Source of the DNA: an uncultured Clostridia bacterium
Lineage (GTDB): Bacteria > Bacillota > Clostridia > RUG12999
Direction: 5' to 3'
DNA: 30,146 bases
Assembly: GCA_934792465.1 (NCBI GenBank)
Contig: CAKVOK010000049.1
Coordinates: 1 to 30,146, forward strand
Shown: positions 9,056 through 16,509 of the stretch, piece by piece
Numbering within the stretch: position 1 is the stretch's first letter
Layout of the letters: every line of letters begins with the position of its first letter
The notes under the pieces: model-generated
What the model saw: the letters and a program-made list of their open reading frames with translations, nothing else
What the model was told of the DNA's origin: nothing
The model's database searches: none
Made by a program: the position numbers and the translations under genes

Positions 9056-9084
9056 ATTATATCATATGTTTTTATAAATGTCAA
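9056..9084 (-). promoter_or_regulatory. Promoter of the arsR-cadA-yihY operon
   Basis: On the minus strand a perfect TTGACA (9079-9084) and a perfect TATAAT (9056-9061) are 17 bases apart. Such a strong promoter next to the operator at 9030-9053 fits a tightly repressed, metal-induced operon. Confidence 0.85.
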
Positions 9085-9117
9085 TATAAATATTATGGTG
9101 AAATTTAATAAAAATAC

Positions 9118-9146
9118 TTGACCTGCGGCATTAAATTTGATATAAT
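9118..9146 (+). promoter_or_regulatory. Promoter of hflX-yigZ
   Basis: TTGACC (9118-9123) and TATAAT (9141-9146) are 17 bases apart. The predicted start near 9153 rules out translation from the TTG at 9118, which is part of the -35 box. The two -35 boxes of this promoter and the divergent metal-operon promoter are 33 bases apart. Confidence 0.8.
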
Positions 9147-9180
9147 ATTAAATAAAGATACAATGAAAGGCAAATACTTT

Positions 9181-10422
9181 ATGAATGATACAGAACTTAA
9201 GAAAGCGCTGATTATCGGCATAACGAGCGGCAGAAAAGACGAGCCGTATTCGGACGAAAAGACGGTAAACGAATTGAAACAGCTTGCCGAAACCGCCGGT
9301 GCGGAGGTTTATGCGTGCATATTGCAGCCGAAAGACTTTCCGGACAATGCGACATATCTGGGAAAAGGCAAGCTTGAAGAGGCTGCGGAGCTATGCCGCA
9401 ATGCCGAAATAGAGCTTGTAATCGCAGACGACGAGCTTTCGGGGTCGCAGCAGCGCAACATTGAAGATATACTGAACGTACACGTTATAGACAGAACCAC
9501 TCTGATACTCGATATATTCGCACTCGGTGCGGTATCTTCGGAGGGAAAGCTCCAGGTACAGCTGGCGCAGTACAACTATTTTCTGCCCAGGCTTTCCGGA
9601 ATAGGCGCAAGCCTTTCCAGGCTCGGCGGAGGAATAGGCACAAGAGGTCCGGGAGAAACTAAGCTTGAAACCGACAGGCGCCATATAAGAAGCCTTATAA
9701 CGCATCTGAAAGCGGAGCTTAAAGAAGTCGGCAAACGGCGTAATTTCATACGTGAACGCCGAAAAAAGGACGGCAGGCTTTCCGTTGCCGTTGTAGGATA
9801 TACGAATGCAGGAAAATCCACGCTTTTGAATTATTATACAAATGCCGGTGTGCTTGCCGAAAACAAGCTTTTCGCAACCCTTGATTCCACGGCACGGGGA
9901 CTCACACTGCCGGACGGCAGAGAGGTGACGCTCATCGACACGGTAGGATTTATAAGAAAACTTCCTCATCATCTCGTGGAAGCATTCAAATCCACTTTGG
10001 AGGAAGCCGTATATGCTGACGTTATCTTAAACGTTGTGGATTTCAGCGATGAATATGCGGAGGATCATAAAAAGGTTTCGGACGGAATCCTGAACGACCT
10101 CGGCTGCGAAAATACGCCGAGAATATATGTATACAACAAATGCGATGCAGTCGGTGAAGTTCCGAAAAGCAGCGAAAATGAAATATATGTATCGGCAAAG
10201 ACAGGCTACAACATGGAAAACCTATTGAAGCTGATTGCCATTACCCTGCCGAAAACAAAGATACGCATGGATATTGTGATTCCGTACAGCGAGGGCGGAC
10301 TTGCCGGAGATATTCGCAATGACGCAATCATAATATCGGAAGAATACGTTGCGGACGGCATACGGTATCTTGCGGATATAGACAAAAAAGCGGTGTATAA
10401 ATATGAGCGATTCAAGACTTGA
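9181..10422 (+). CDS. hflX: Ribosome-associated GTPase HflX
   Basis: 413 residues from the ATG at 9181, preceded by AAAGG about ten bases upstream. An in-frame ATG at 9163 lacks a binding site. HflX splits stalled or idle 70S ribosomes, for example after heat or antibiotic stress. The N-terminal HflX domain has the family blocks TYLGKGKLEE, DDELSGSQQRN and DRTTLILDIFALGA, then the glycine-rich RLGGGIGTRGPGETKLE linker. The GTPase domain has G1 GYTNAGKST (206-214), G3 DTVGFIRKLPHHLVEAF, G4 NKCD and G5 SAKTG. A short C-terminal domain follows. The stop overlaps yigZ by 20 bases, so both are on one transcript. Confidence 0.96.
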   Translation: MNDTELKKALIIGITSGRKDEPYSDEKTVNELKQLAETAGAEVYACILQPKDFPDNATYLGKGKLEEAAELCRNAEIELVIADDELSGSQQRNIEDILNVHVIDRTTLILDIFALGAVSSEGKLQVQLAQYNYFLPRLSGIGASLSRLGGGIGTRGPGETKLETDRRHIRSLITHLKAELKEVGKRRNFIRERRKKDGRLSVAVVGYTNAGKSTLLNYYTNAGVLAENKLFATLDSTARGLTLPDGREVTLIDTVGFIRKLPHHLVEAFKSTLEEAVYADVILNVVDFSDEYAEDHKKVSDGILNDLGCENTPRIYVYNKCDAVGEVPKSSENEIYVSAKTGYNMENLLKLIAITLPKTKIRMDIVIPYSEGGLAGDIRNDAIIISEEYVADGIRYLADIDKKAVYKYERFKT

Positions 10423-11038
10423 ATATAAGACCGTAATGCAAGCCGGAGAAAGCTTCTTTACGGACAAAAAATCGAAATTTATAGGCAATGCCGCACCCGT
10501 AAAGACGGAGACGGAAGCCATTGCATTTATAAATGAAATAAAAAAGAAATATGCGGATGCTACGCACAACGTATATGCATATGTTGTCAGCGAAAACAAT
10601 ATGCAGCGATACACGGACGACGGCGAACCCTCCGGGACTGCCGGAATGCCGGTTTTGGACTGCATACGCCGTCCGGGACTAACCGACACGGCGGTTGTCG
10701 TGACGAGATATTTCGGCGGCACGCTTCTCGGCACGGGCGGACTCGTCCATGCATACGGGAAATGTGCGGCGGCGGCGATTGCGGACGCCTGCCCCGTTAT
10801 ACGGCGGTTATGCGGAATATACAGCGTCAAATGCGATTATACACTTTCCGGCAAGGTGCAGTATTTTTTGGCCGACTACACGGTCGAGGACAGTGTATAT
10901 ACCGACAAGGTTGAATTCACGGTCTGCGTGAAGCAGGGCGAGGACGAAAAGTTCACGGACGGCATCGTTCAGCTCACCGGCAACCGTGCGATAATAAAAA
11001 AGACAGGCGAAAGGTATATCGACATACAGGAAGGATAA
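10403..11038 (+). CDS. yigZ: YigZ/IMPACT family protein
   Basis: 211 residues, the normal size for the family. The N-terminal UPF0029 domain holds the signature block in which DGEPSGTAGMPVL is followed by VVVTRYFGGTLLGTGGLVHAYG. The C-terminal half (about 135-205) is the ferredoxin-like DUF1949 domain. Eukaryotic IMPACT links to Gcn2 control of translation; bacterial members have no settled role, though structures suggest nucleic-acid binding. The ATG at 10403 lies inside the end of hflX, implying coupled translation and perhaps a shared ribosome-related role. A terminator follows immediately. Confidence 0.92.
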   Translation: MSDSRLEYKTVMQAGESFFTDKKSKFIGNAAPVKTETEAIAFINEIKKKYADATHNVYAYVVSENNMQRYTDDGEPSGTAGMPVLDCIRRPGLTDTAVVVTRYFGGTLLGTGGLVHAYGKCAAAAIADACPVIRRLCGIYSVKCDYTLSGKVQYFLADYTVEDSVYTDKVEFTVCVKQGEDEKFTDGIVQLTGNRAIIKKTGERYIDIQEG

Positions 11039-11066
11039 AATTGCCGGCAAGACGGCATTTTATTTC
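11035..11066 (+). terminator. Rho-independent terminator after yigZ
   Basis: ATAAAATTGCCG and CGGCATTTTAT pair over 11 bp with one bulged T and a six-base loop (GCAAGA), followed by a TTTC run. It begins at the yigZ stop codon. Confidence 0.65.
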
Positions 11067-11097
11067 AAGCTTTTGCGAAAGGAGATAATGATAAACA

Positions 11098-11685
11098 ATG
11101 AATAACGAAGAAAACAAAGAAAAAAGTCCGGAGGAGATAAAAGCCGAAAACAAAAACATGATACGTTCGTGCATAATCGGTGCGGTTGTAATCGTGCTGT
11201 TTATCGGGATATATTTTGCATTTGGCGGCAGAGGTGACAATGCGGAAAAGACGGCACAGAAAACAGAGCAGACCGCAAAGCCCGAAGCAACAGCCGATTC
11301 CGGAAGCAAAGAAGAAAAAGCGGAGAAATCCGAGGAAAGCGGCAAGGCGGAAAGCACCGCTCCGAAATCCGAGGAAAAGGCGGAAAAATCCGAAGATATT
11401 TACAAGAAATACGACATAAAATATACACGTGACCAAGCACTCGAGGAAGCTAAAAAAGCTGCCGCAAAGCAATTCGGCGCAGACGCTTTCGTCATACCGG
11501 CGAGCGACGAAACGCCGTCCGAAGTGGAGATTGACGGAAAAATGCGTGCGTGCTATATGTTCGGTGCGGATTCTCTCGCCAATATGTCGGGCGAAAACGC
11601 ATCTATGCGGGGGCTTTATCATTTCGACGCAGTGACGGGCGAAATCTTCGATAATGCCGACGGAAAAATGGCGAAAATAAATTAA
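11098..11685 (+). CDS. Single-pass membrane protein with Lys/Glu/Ala/Ser linker and PepSY-like domain
   Basis: 195 residues, not a family I can name. A charged cytoplasmic N-terminus (1-21) is followed by one membrane helix (about 22-43). A low-complexity linker rich in E, K, A and S (about 48-100) comes next, then a compact domain (about 110-195). That domain starts with the helix DQALEEAKKAAAKQFGAD, has a RACYMFGAD strand, and ends with YHFDAVTGEIFDN. The last element resembles the VDxxTGEV strand of PepSY domains, often extracellular peptidase-inhibitor modules. The C-terminal domain is shared with the next gene. The start choice is awkward: GGAG lies 13 bases before this ATG, while a six-codon ORF (ATG at 11088) overlaps it. 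Confidence 0.7.
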   Translation: MNNEENKEKSPEEIKAENKNMIRSCIIGAVVIVLFIGIYFAFGGRGDNAEKTAQKTEQTAKPEATADSGSKEEKAEKSEESGKAESTAPKSEEKAEKSEDIYKKYDIKYTRDQALEEAKKAAAKQFGADAFVIPASDETPSEVEIDGKMRACYMFGADSLANMSGENASMRGLYHFDAVTGEIFDNADGKMAKIN

Positions 11686-11718
11686 TGGGATAAGTATTAA
11701 GGAAAGGGAGTTTTAATT

Positions 11719-12186
11719 ATGGATATAAACAAAATAATAAAGAAAGTGAATAAAAAATCTATTATAGCGGCAGGGATAGGCGCCGGCGCTGCTGCGGCTG
11801 CCGGAATAGGTGCAGTGATTGCTCACAAAGTTTTGAAAAACAGAAAAAAACAGAATAAAATACTTGAGCTGCCTTACGAAGATATGGAGTCGGTTCAGGA
11901 GATTAAATTCAGCTACACGGAAAATACAAGGCTTTCGTTTGACGAAGCATATCAAATTGCGCTTGAAGCGGCAAAGAAGCAATTCGGCGAAAACGCAATA
12001 ATAGTGCCGGCAAGCGAGAAAAAGGCACTCAACGTGAATATAGACGGTGTAAAAAGAGCGTGCTATATGTTCGGTGCGGACAGAGATGATTTTTCCGGCG
12101 GTGCTATGGAGGGAATGTATCACGTTGACGGCAACACCGGCGAGGTATTCGACAACGGCAAAGGAAAAATGACGAAACTAATCTAA
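11719..12186 (+). CDS. Small membrane protein with PepSY-like domain, paralog of the preceding gene
   Basis: 155 residues with a good GGGAG site 11 bases upstream. A basic N-terminus is followed by an Ala/Gly-rich membrane segment (about 15-36), a basic stop (KNRKKQNK), and a domain (about 70-155) that aligns with the C-terminus of the gene before it. Shared blocks are AAKKQFG, VPAS (IPAS in the neighbour), RACYMFGAD and the YHxDxxTGE-FDN ending with GKM. Over the RACYMFGAD block the two genes share a 23-base exact match (11548-11570 and 12058-12080), so the duplication is not very old. It lacks the long charged linker of its neighbour. The 33-base gap suggests one operon. Function unknown. 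Confidence 0.7.
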   Translation: MDINKIIKKVNKKSIIAAGIGAGAAAAAGIGAVIAHKVLKNRKKQNKILELPYEDMESVQEIKFSYTENTRLSFDEAYQIALEAAKKQFGENAIIVPASEKKALNVNIDGVKRACYMFGADRDDFSGGAMEGMYHVDGNTGEVFDNGKGKMTKLI

Positions 12187-12297
12187 CGACAGCCAAAATC
12201 GCATAATGTGGTTATTTTCCCCGCACCGAATTGTGTTCAGGTATCGCTTTCTGCTGCATTGTCATGATTTTCATTACTGTAAAGAGGGGGTCTTGTT

Positions 12298-15200
12298 TTG
12301 AAAAATAAACACCTTATAAAAATATTTTTGTTTGGAATAATAGCATTAATACTGAGCAGCTATTCTTCTTTTGCGAAGGAATACACTTTTTCTCATGATG
12401 AAGCTATATATTTTTTAAGTTTTTTATATGATGTTAATACAAACAAACTTGCCGAAAAAGATTTTTCGGATAATGTTGTATACAAACTTCTCAGAGGTCA
12501 GCTTACAAACTCTGACGAAGAAAAGGATATAGCTAAAATAGCGCTGCTGTCAACGGCTTACTCCTGTATCAATCAGTCTTTGGACGCTTATGAACGTTCC
12601 GTGGACGTATCCAGAGCACACTTGCTTGATTATTTGGAAAAACACGCAAATACTGACATATCCGGAACAATTGCAACCGGAATAATGAGAAAAGTTTTTG
12701 CCGCCGCCTGTGAATGTGTTTTACATGAAATGTGCGGCTGGCGTTCTGATGTTGAAGAAATACGCGAGGACATTGAACTTGTTTTGGATACGTTAGGAGA
12801 GCTTAAAGATCTGAACAAAAAGGCGATGGGATATGCCGAAAAAGTACAGGCATATGTTGCGGGGGCAATAAACGTAACAAGTACAAACAAACTTAATATG
12901 TATAAATATTTCAATGAATATGTAAATGCTTATACATATATAGGCGAAAATGCCGATTTATATATGAGTGCATATGACCTGGAACTGTCCGGAACTATAT
13001 TGGCATATGATCCGATACTGAATTGGCATTCGGAAAACAATATTGAAACACTGAAAAGGTGGGCAAAATATTTATCTGATATCGAAATCAGTATGTCTGC
13101 ATCGCAAACGGCAAATTTCTATCTGAAATTGGATTTCAACTATGACGGTGCGGAAGCAGCAGTTTTAAATACCGCACAGAATACGATAGATTATTTCCAA
13201 GAAAACGGCTATGCCCCGAAGCGTGACGGCTATACCTTTGACGGTTGGTATCTTGATAAAATGTTTTATACAAAAGCCACCGAAGATGACATAGGCAGCG
13301 GGCAAATATGGTACGCCAAGTGGAAAAAGAATCCGGAAATACGGTACACTTATACGATAACCTTTGATTCAAACTGCGATTATATAGATAATTATTCCTA
13401 CGTTTACGATACAAGAATTGGAAACTGGGTAGACGATTACAAACCAAAAAATCGCCCCGGATACGTCTTTATCGGATGGTATTGGGAACCTGAATGTGAA
13501 AATTCGGTCACTGACGTAACCATAAATAAGGATTTGACATTCTACGCAAAATGGGTATCTCTATATAAGTATACGATTGCGGACAGCACAATTACAATAA
13601 CCGGCATAAATGCATATGAAGTAAAAAACGGCGAAACCGTAACCGATATAACTTTACCCGACAGCATAGACGGTTATCCTGTTAAAAAAATTGCCGAGTG
13701 GGCATTTTCCGGCAGTAACAAACTGATAACCTCAATATCGATTCCCGATACGGTTACCGATATAGGAAATTATGCTTTTAGATATTGTACCTCACTGAAA
13801 AGTGTAAAAATTCCTGGGTCGGTTGCCGTAATTAATTGCGAAACCTTTTATAATTGTACCGAACTGCAAAACGTCACCCTTTCGGAAGGATTAACCAAAA
13901 TTGATACACGTGCATTTGCCGGCTGTGTTAAGCTTACCGATTTGAAACTACCGAACACTTTGCAGGTTACCGGTACGGATGCATTTTCATCCTGCACATC
14001 CTTAAAAAAACTTATAATTCCGAAAAATCTTACAAAGCTTGGCGGATTCGGTGATTGCGATTCGCTTACAAGCATAACAATTCCGTCGAACGTGAAAATT
14101 TGCGATGGAATTTACGGCTGCAAAAATCTTACGGAAATAATAATTGAAAACGGCGTAGAGGAAATAGGCGGATTTTCAGGCTGTACTGCTTTGACAAGCA
14201 TAACAATTCCGTCAAGTGTAAAGAAAATTGACAACGGATTTTCAGGTTGTACATTGCTGAGCAAGGTTATTATAGAATACGGTGTAGAGGAAATCGGGAA
14301 CTATGCATTTCAGGATTGCCCTGCATTGAACGAAATAGAGTTTCCGGGAAGCATAAAAAAACTCGGATTAAACCTGTTTGCGATTGCAAACCACGGCGGA
14401 GCTCCGGGTTTTGAGGACTATTCATATAACAAGACTTTAAAAAAGATTGTTCTTAAAGAGGGTATTTCAGAAATAGGTACGCAATCTTTCATGGGATGTC
14501 AGGCGCTTGATGAAGTTGTTTTCCCGGATACTCTTAAAGTAATAAAAGCGTCTGCTTTCAGCGGATGTATTGCACTCAAAAATATAGTTTTGCCAAACAG
14601 TGTAACAAAAATTGCAAATCAAGCATTTTCATATTGTACCGGACTTGAAAGCATAGTGTTGCCGGATACTATAGATGCAATCAACGCCCATACCTTTATG
14701 TGGTGTACGAGTCTAAAGGAAATTAATATACCGGCAAACGTAACATATATCGGCATATATGCCTTTAACCACTGTGATTCGCTGTGCGAAGTATATATTC
14801 CGAAAAACATAGTGAGCATAGAAGACCGAGCATTTACCGAATGTAAATCCATAATTTCATTTTGTGCTGATAAGCTGAACGAAAACTTTTACACAGAGAA
14901 CGGCGTTTTATACAGCAGAGCCGACAATCGTCTTGTTTGCTATCCCGCCGCCTTGCAAAACAAAAGTTTTTTCGTTCCGAACGGAATTGAAATTATAGAT
15001 AATTTTACTTTCTACAAGTGCTCATATTTGGAAAATATAACATTGCCGAATACACTGAAACAAATCGGAACATTTACGTTTGCTTATTGTGACAAAATAA
15101 CCGATATAACCATTCCGAACAGCGTAACGGAAATAGGAGATTGTGCTTTCTATTACTGTACAGGTCTTAAAAGCATTACGCTTCCCAATAAATTAGAAAA

Positions 15201-15735
15201 ATTATCCGGTGGTGTGTTGGAGATGTGCACAAGCCTGGCAGAAATTGAAATTCCCGAATCCGTAACAGAAATCGGATACTCTGCTTTTATGCGATGCACA
15301 TCATTAAAAAGTATCACGATACCGCAAAGCGTAAAAACTTTCGGAAATAATGTATTCTATAACTGTAACGCCATTACCGATGTATATTATACCGGTACAG
15401 CGGAACAATGGAAAAATTTGAATATTTCCGCCGTTTCAACCGCAAAGATACATTATAATGCAACAACGCTCAACGAAATCGACTTACAAAAAAACGGTAA
15501 TATACTGAACATTGGCATAAAAGTTCGGAATATCCCGGAAAATGCTTCGCTTTATGTTGCAATATGCGATAAATACGGAAAAATTATTGAGCTTTTGAAA
15601 CCGGAAATATTAAATGAATATGCCACCATGACGGTAAGTCCGAAAACCCCATACAAGATACAGGCATTCATTTGGGAAGATATATCATATATCCCCATTG
15701 TCAAAAACAAAGAAATTAATATAACCAATTATTGA
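12298..15735 (+). CDS. Secreted BspA-type leucine-rich-repeat protein with InlB-type B repeats
   Basis: 1145 residues from a TTG start, with GAGGGGG seven bases upstream. A signal peptide ends near SSFA-KE (about residue 26). Residues about 27-275 form an all-helical domain I do not recognise. Two Listeria-Bacteroides (Flg_new) repeats follow, each ending in a YAKW motif: GYTFDGWYL...WYAKW (about 300-345) and GYVFIGWYW...FYAKW (about 375-420). The bulk (about 430-1045) is some 20-25 LRR_5 units of about 23 residues with the pattern IxIPxSVTxIGxxAFxxCxxL. The C-terminal 90 residues resemble a beta-sandwich often found ending secreted clostridial proteins. There is no LPxTG or other anchor. BspA-like proteins usually act in adhesion to host or other cells. 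Its base composition is more AT-rich than the walRK genes beside it. Confidence 0.9.
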   Translation: MKNKHLIKIFLFGIIALILSSYSSFAKEYTFSHDEAIYFLSFLYDVNTNKLAEKDFSDNVVYKLLRGQLTNSDEEKDIAKIALLSTAYSCINQSLDAYERSVDVSRAHLLDYLEKHANTDISGTIATGIMRKVFAAACECVLHEMCGWRSDVEEIREDIELVLDTLGELKDLNKKAMGYAEKVQAYVAGAINVTSTNKLNMYKYFNEYVNAYTYIGENADLYMSAYDLELSGTILAYDPILNWHSENNIETLKRWAKYLSDIEISMSASQTANFYLKLDFNYDGAEAAVLNTAQNTIDYFQENGYAPKRDGYTFDGWYLDKMFYTKATEDDIGSGQIWYAKWKKNPEIRYTYTITFDSNCDYIDNYSYVYDTRIGNWVDDYKPKNRPGYVFIGWYWEPECENSVTDVTINKDLTFYAKWVSLYKYTIADSTITITGINAYEVKNGETVTDITLPDSIDGYPVKKIAEWAFSGSNKLITSISIPDTVTDIGNYAFRYCTSLKSVKIPGSVAVINCETFYNCTELQNVTLSEGLTKIDTRAFAGCVKLTDLKLPNTLQVTGTDAFSSCTSLKKLIIPKNLTKLGGFGDCDSLTSITIPSNVKICDGIYGCKNLTEIIIENGVEEIGGFSGCTALTSITIPSSVKKIDNGFSGCTLLSKVIIEYGVEEIGNYAFQDCPALNEIEFPGSIKKLGLNLFAIANHGGAPGFEDYSYNKTLKKIVLKEGISEIGTQSFMGCQALDEVVFPDTLKVIKASAFSGCIALKNIVLPNSVTKIANQAFSYCTGLESIVLPDTIDAINAHTFMWCTSLKEINIPANVTYIGIYAFNHCDSLCEVYIPKNIVSIEDRAFTECKSIISFCADKLNENFYTENGVLYSRADNRLVCYPAALQNKSFFVPNGIEIIDNFTFYKCSYLENITLPNTLKQIGTFTFAYCDKITDITIPNSVTEIGDCAFYYCTGLKSITLPNKLEKLSGGVLEMCTSLAEIEIPESVTEIGYSAFMRCTSLKSITIPQSVKTFGNNVFYNCNAITDVYYTGTAEQWKNLNISAVSTAKIHYNATTLNEIDLQKNGNILNIGIKVRNIPENASLYVAICDKYGKIIELLKPEILNEYATMTVSPKTPYKIQAFIWEDISYIPIVKNKEINITNY

Positions 15736-15786
15736 TAACACAAACCAAACTATAAATTTTCAATCAGCATCAAGGAGGGAATAATC

Positions 15787-16494
15787 ATGCAAAGACTTAT
15801 TCTTGTTGTCGAGGACGAAAAACCGATTCTCGACATCTTAAAATACAATCTCGAAAAAGAGGGCTACAAAGTGGCGACGGCGGCGAACGGCGAAGAAGCC
15901 GTAATCATGGCGAAGCAAGTCAATCCGGATCTCATTCTGCTGGACGTAATGCTGCCGAAAAAGGACGGATTCGAGGTATGCAAAACAGTGCGCACCTGGT
16001 CGCAATGCCCGATAATCATGCTGACGGCGAAAGGCGAAGAAACCGACAAAATATTCGGTCTTGAGATAGGTGCGGACGATTATATAACGAAGCCGTTCAG
16101 TATGCGTGAGCTTTCCGCACGCATAAAGGCGAATATGCGCCGTGTCGCCGGAGATGCGCCTGCACAGGAAACACCGGCGGAAACGGGAAATGTAATCGTT
16201 TCCGGAAAGCTGAAAATAGACTGCGACAAATACGAGGTATTCCGAGGCGATATTCCCGTTGAGCTGACGCTCCGTGAATTTGAGCTTCTTAAATTTCTTG
16301 CCGAGCAGCCGGAAAAGGTTTTTTCAAGAGAAATGCTTCTCGAAAAGGTGTGGGGCTATGATTTCTACGGCGATATGCGCACCGTTGACGTTACCGTGAG
16401 CAGGCTGCGCGAAAAGGTGGAGGACGACCCGTCCGCTCCGAAATACGTGATGACGCGCCGGGGCGTAGGGTATTACTTCAACAAAAACAACTAA
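15787..16494 (+). CDS. walR: WalR/YycF-type OmpR-family response regulator
   Basis: 235 residues with AAGGAGGG just upstream. The receiver domain (about 1-120) has the acidic pair at VVEDE, the phospho-acceptor Asp53 in LLDVMLP, Thr at LTAKG and Lys at TKPF. A winged-helix DNA-binding domain (about 140-232) ends with the recognition segment DMRTVDVTVSRLREK and the RGVGYYF wing. WalR controls peptidoglycan hydrolases and cell-wall turnover in Firmicutes. PhoP is the main alternative, but the yycH and yycI genes downstream settle the identity. No clear promoter is visible in the 51 bases after the LRR gene, so part of its transcription may come from upstream. Confidence 0.93.
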   Translation: MQRLILVVEDEKPILDILKYNLEKEGYKVATAANGEEAVIMAKQVNPDLILLDVMLPKKDGFEVCKTVRTWSQCPIIMLTAKGEETDKIFGLEIGADDYITKPFSMRELSARIKANMRRVAGDAPAQETPAETGNVIVSGKLKIDCDKYEVFRGDIPVELTLREFELLKFLAEQPEKVFSREMLLEKVWGYDFYGDMRTVDVTVSRLREKVEDDPSAPKYVMTRRGVGYYFNKNN

Positions 16495-16509
16495 TCCCGG
16501 AGAAGCACT

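Noticed and set aside
9118..9180. Longer HflX reading from the TTG at 9118
   Set aside because: That TTG is part of a -35 box and lies upstream of the expected transcription start; the ATG at 9181 has a binding site and a typical N-terminus.
13600..15450. Periodic DNA signal as a tandem repeat array
   Set aside because: The roughly 69-base period comes from the 23-residue LRR units of a single coding frame.
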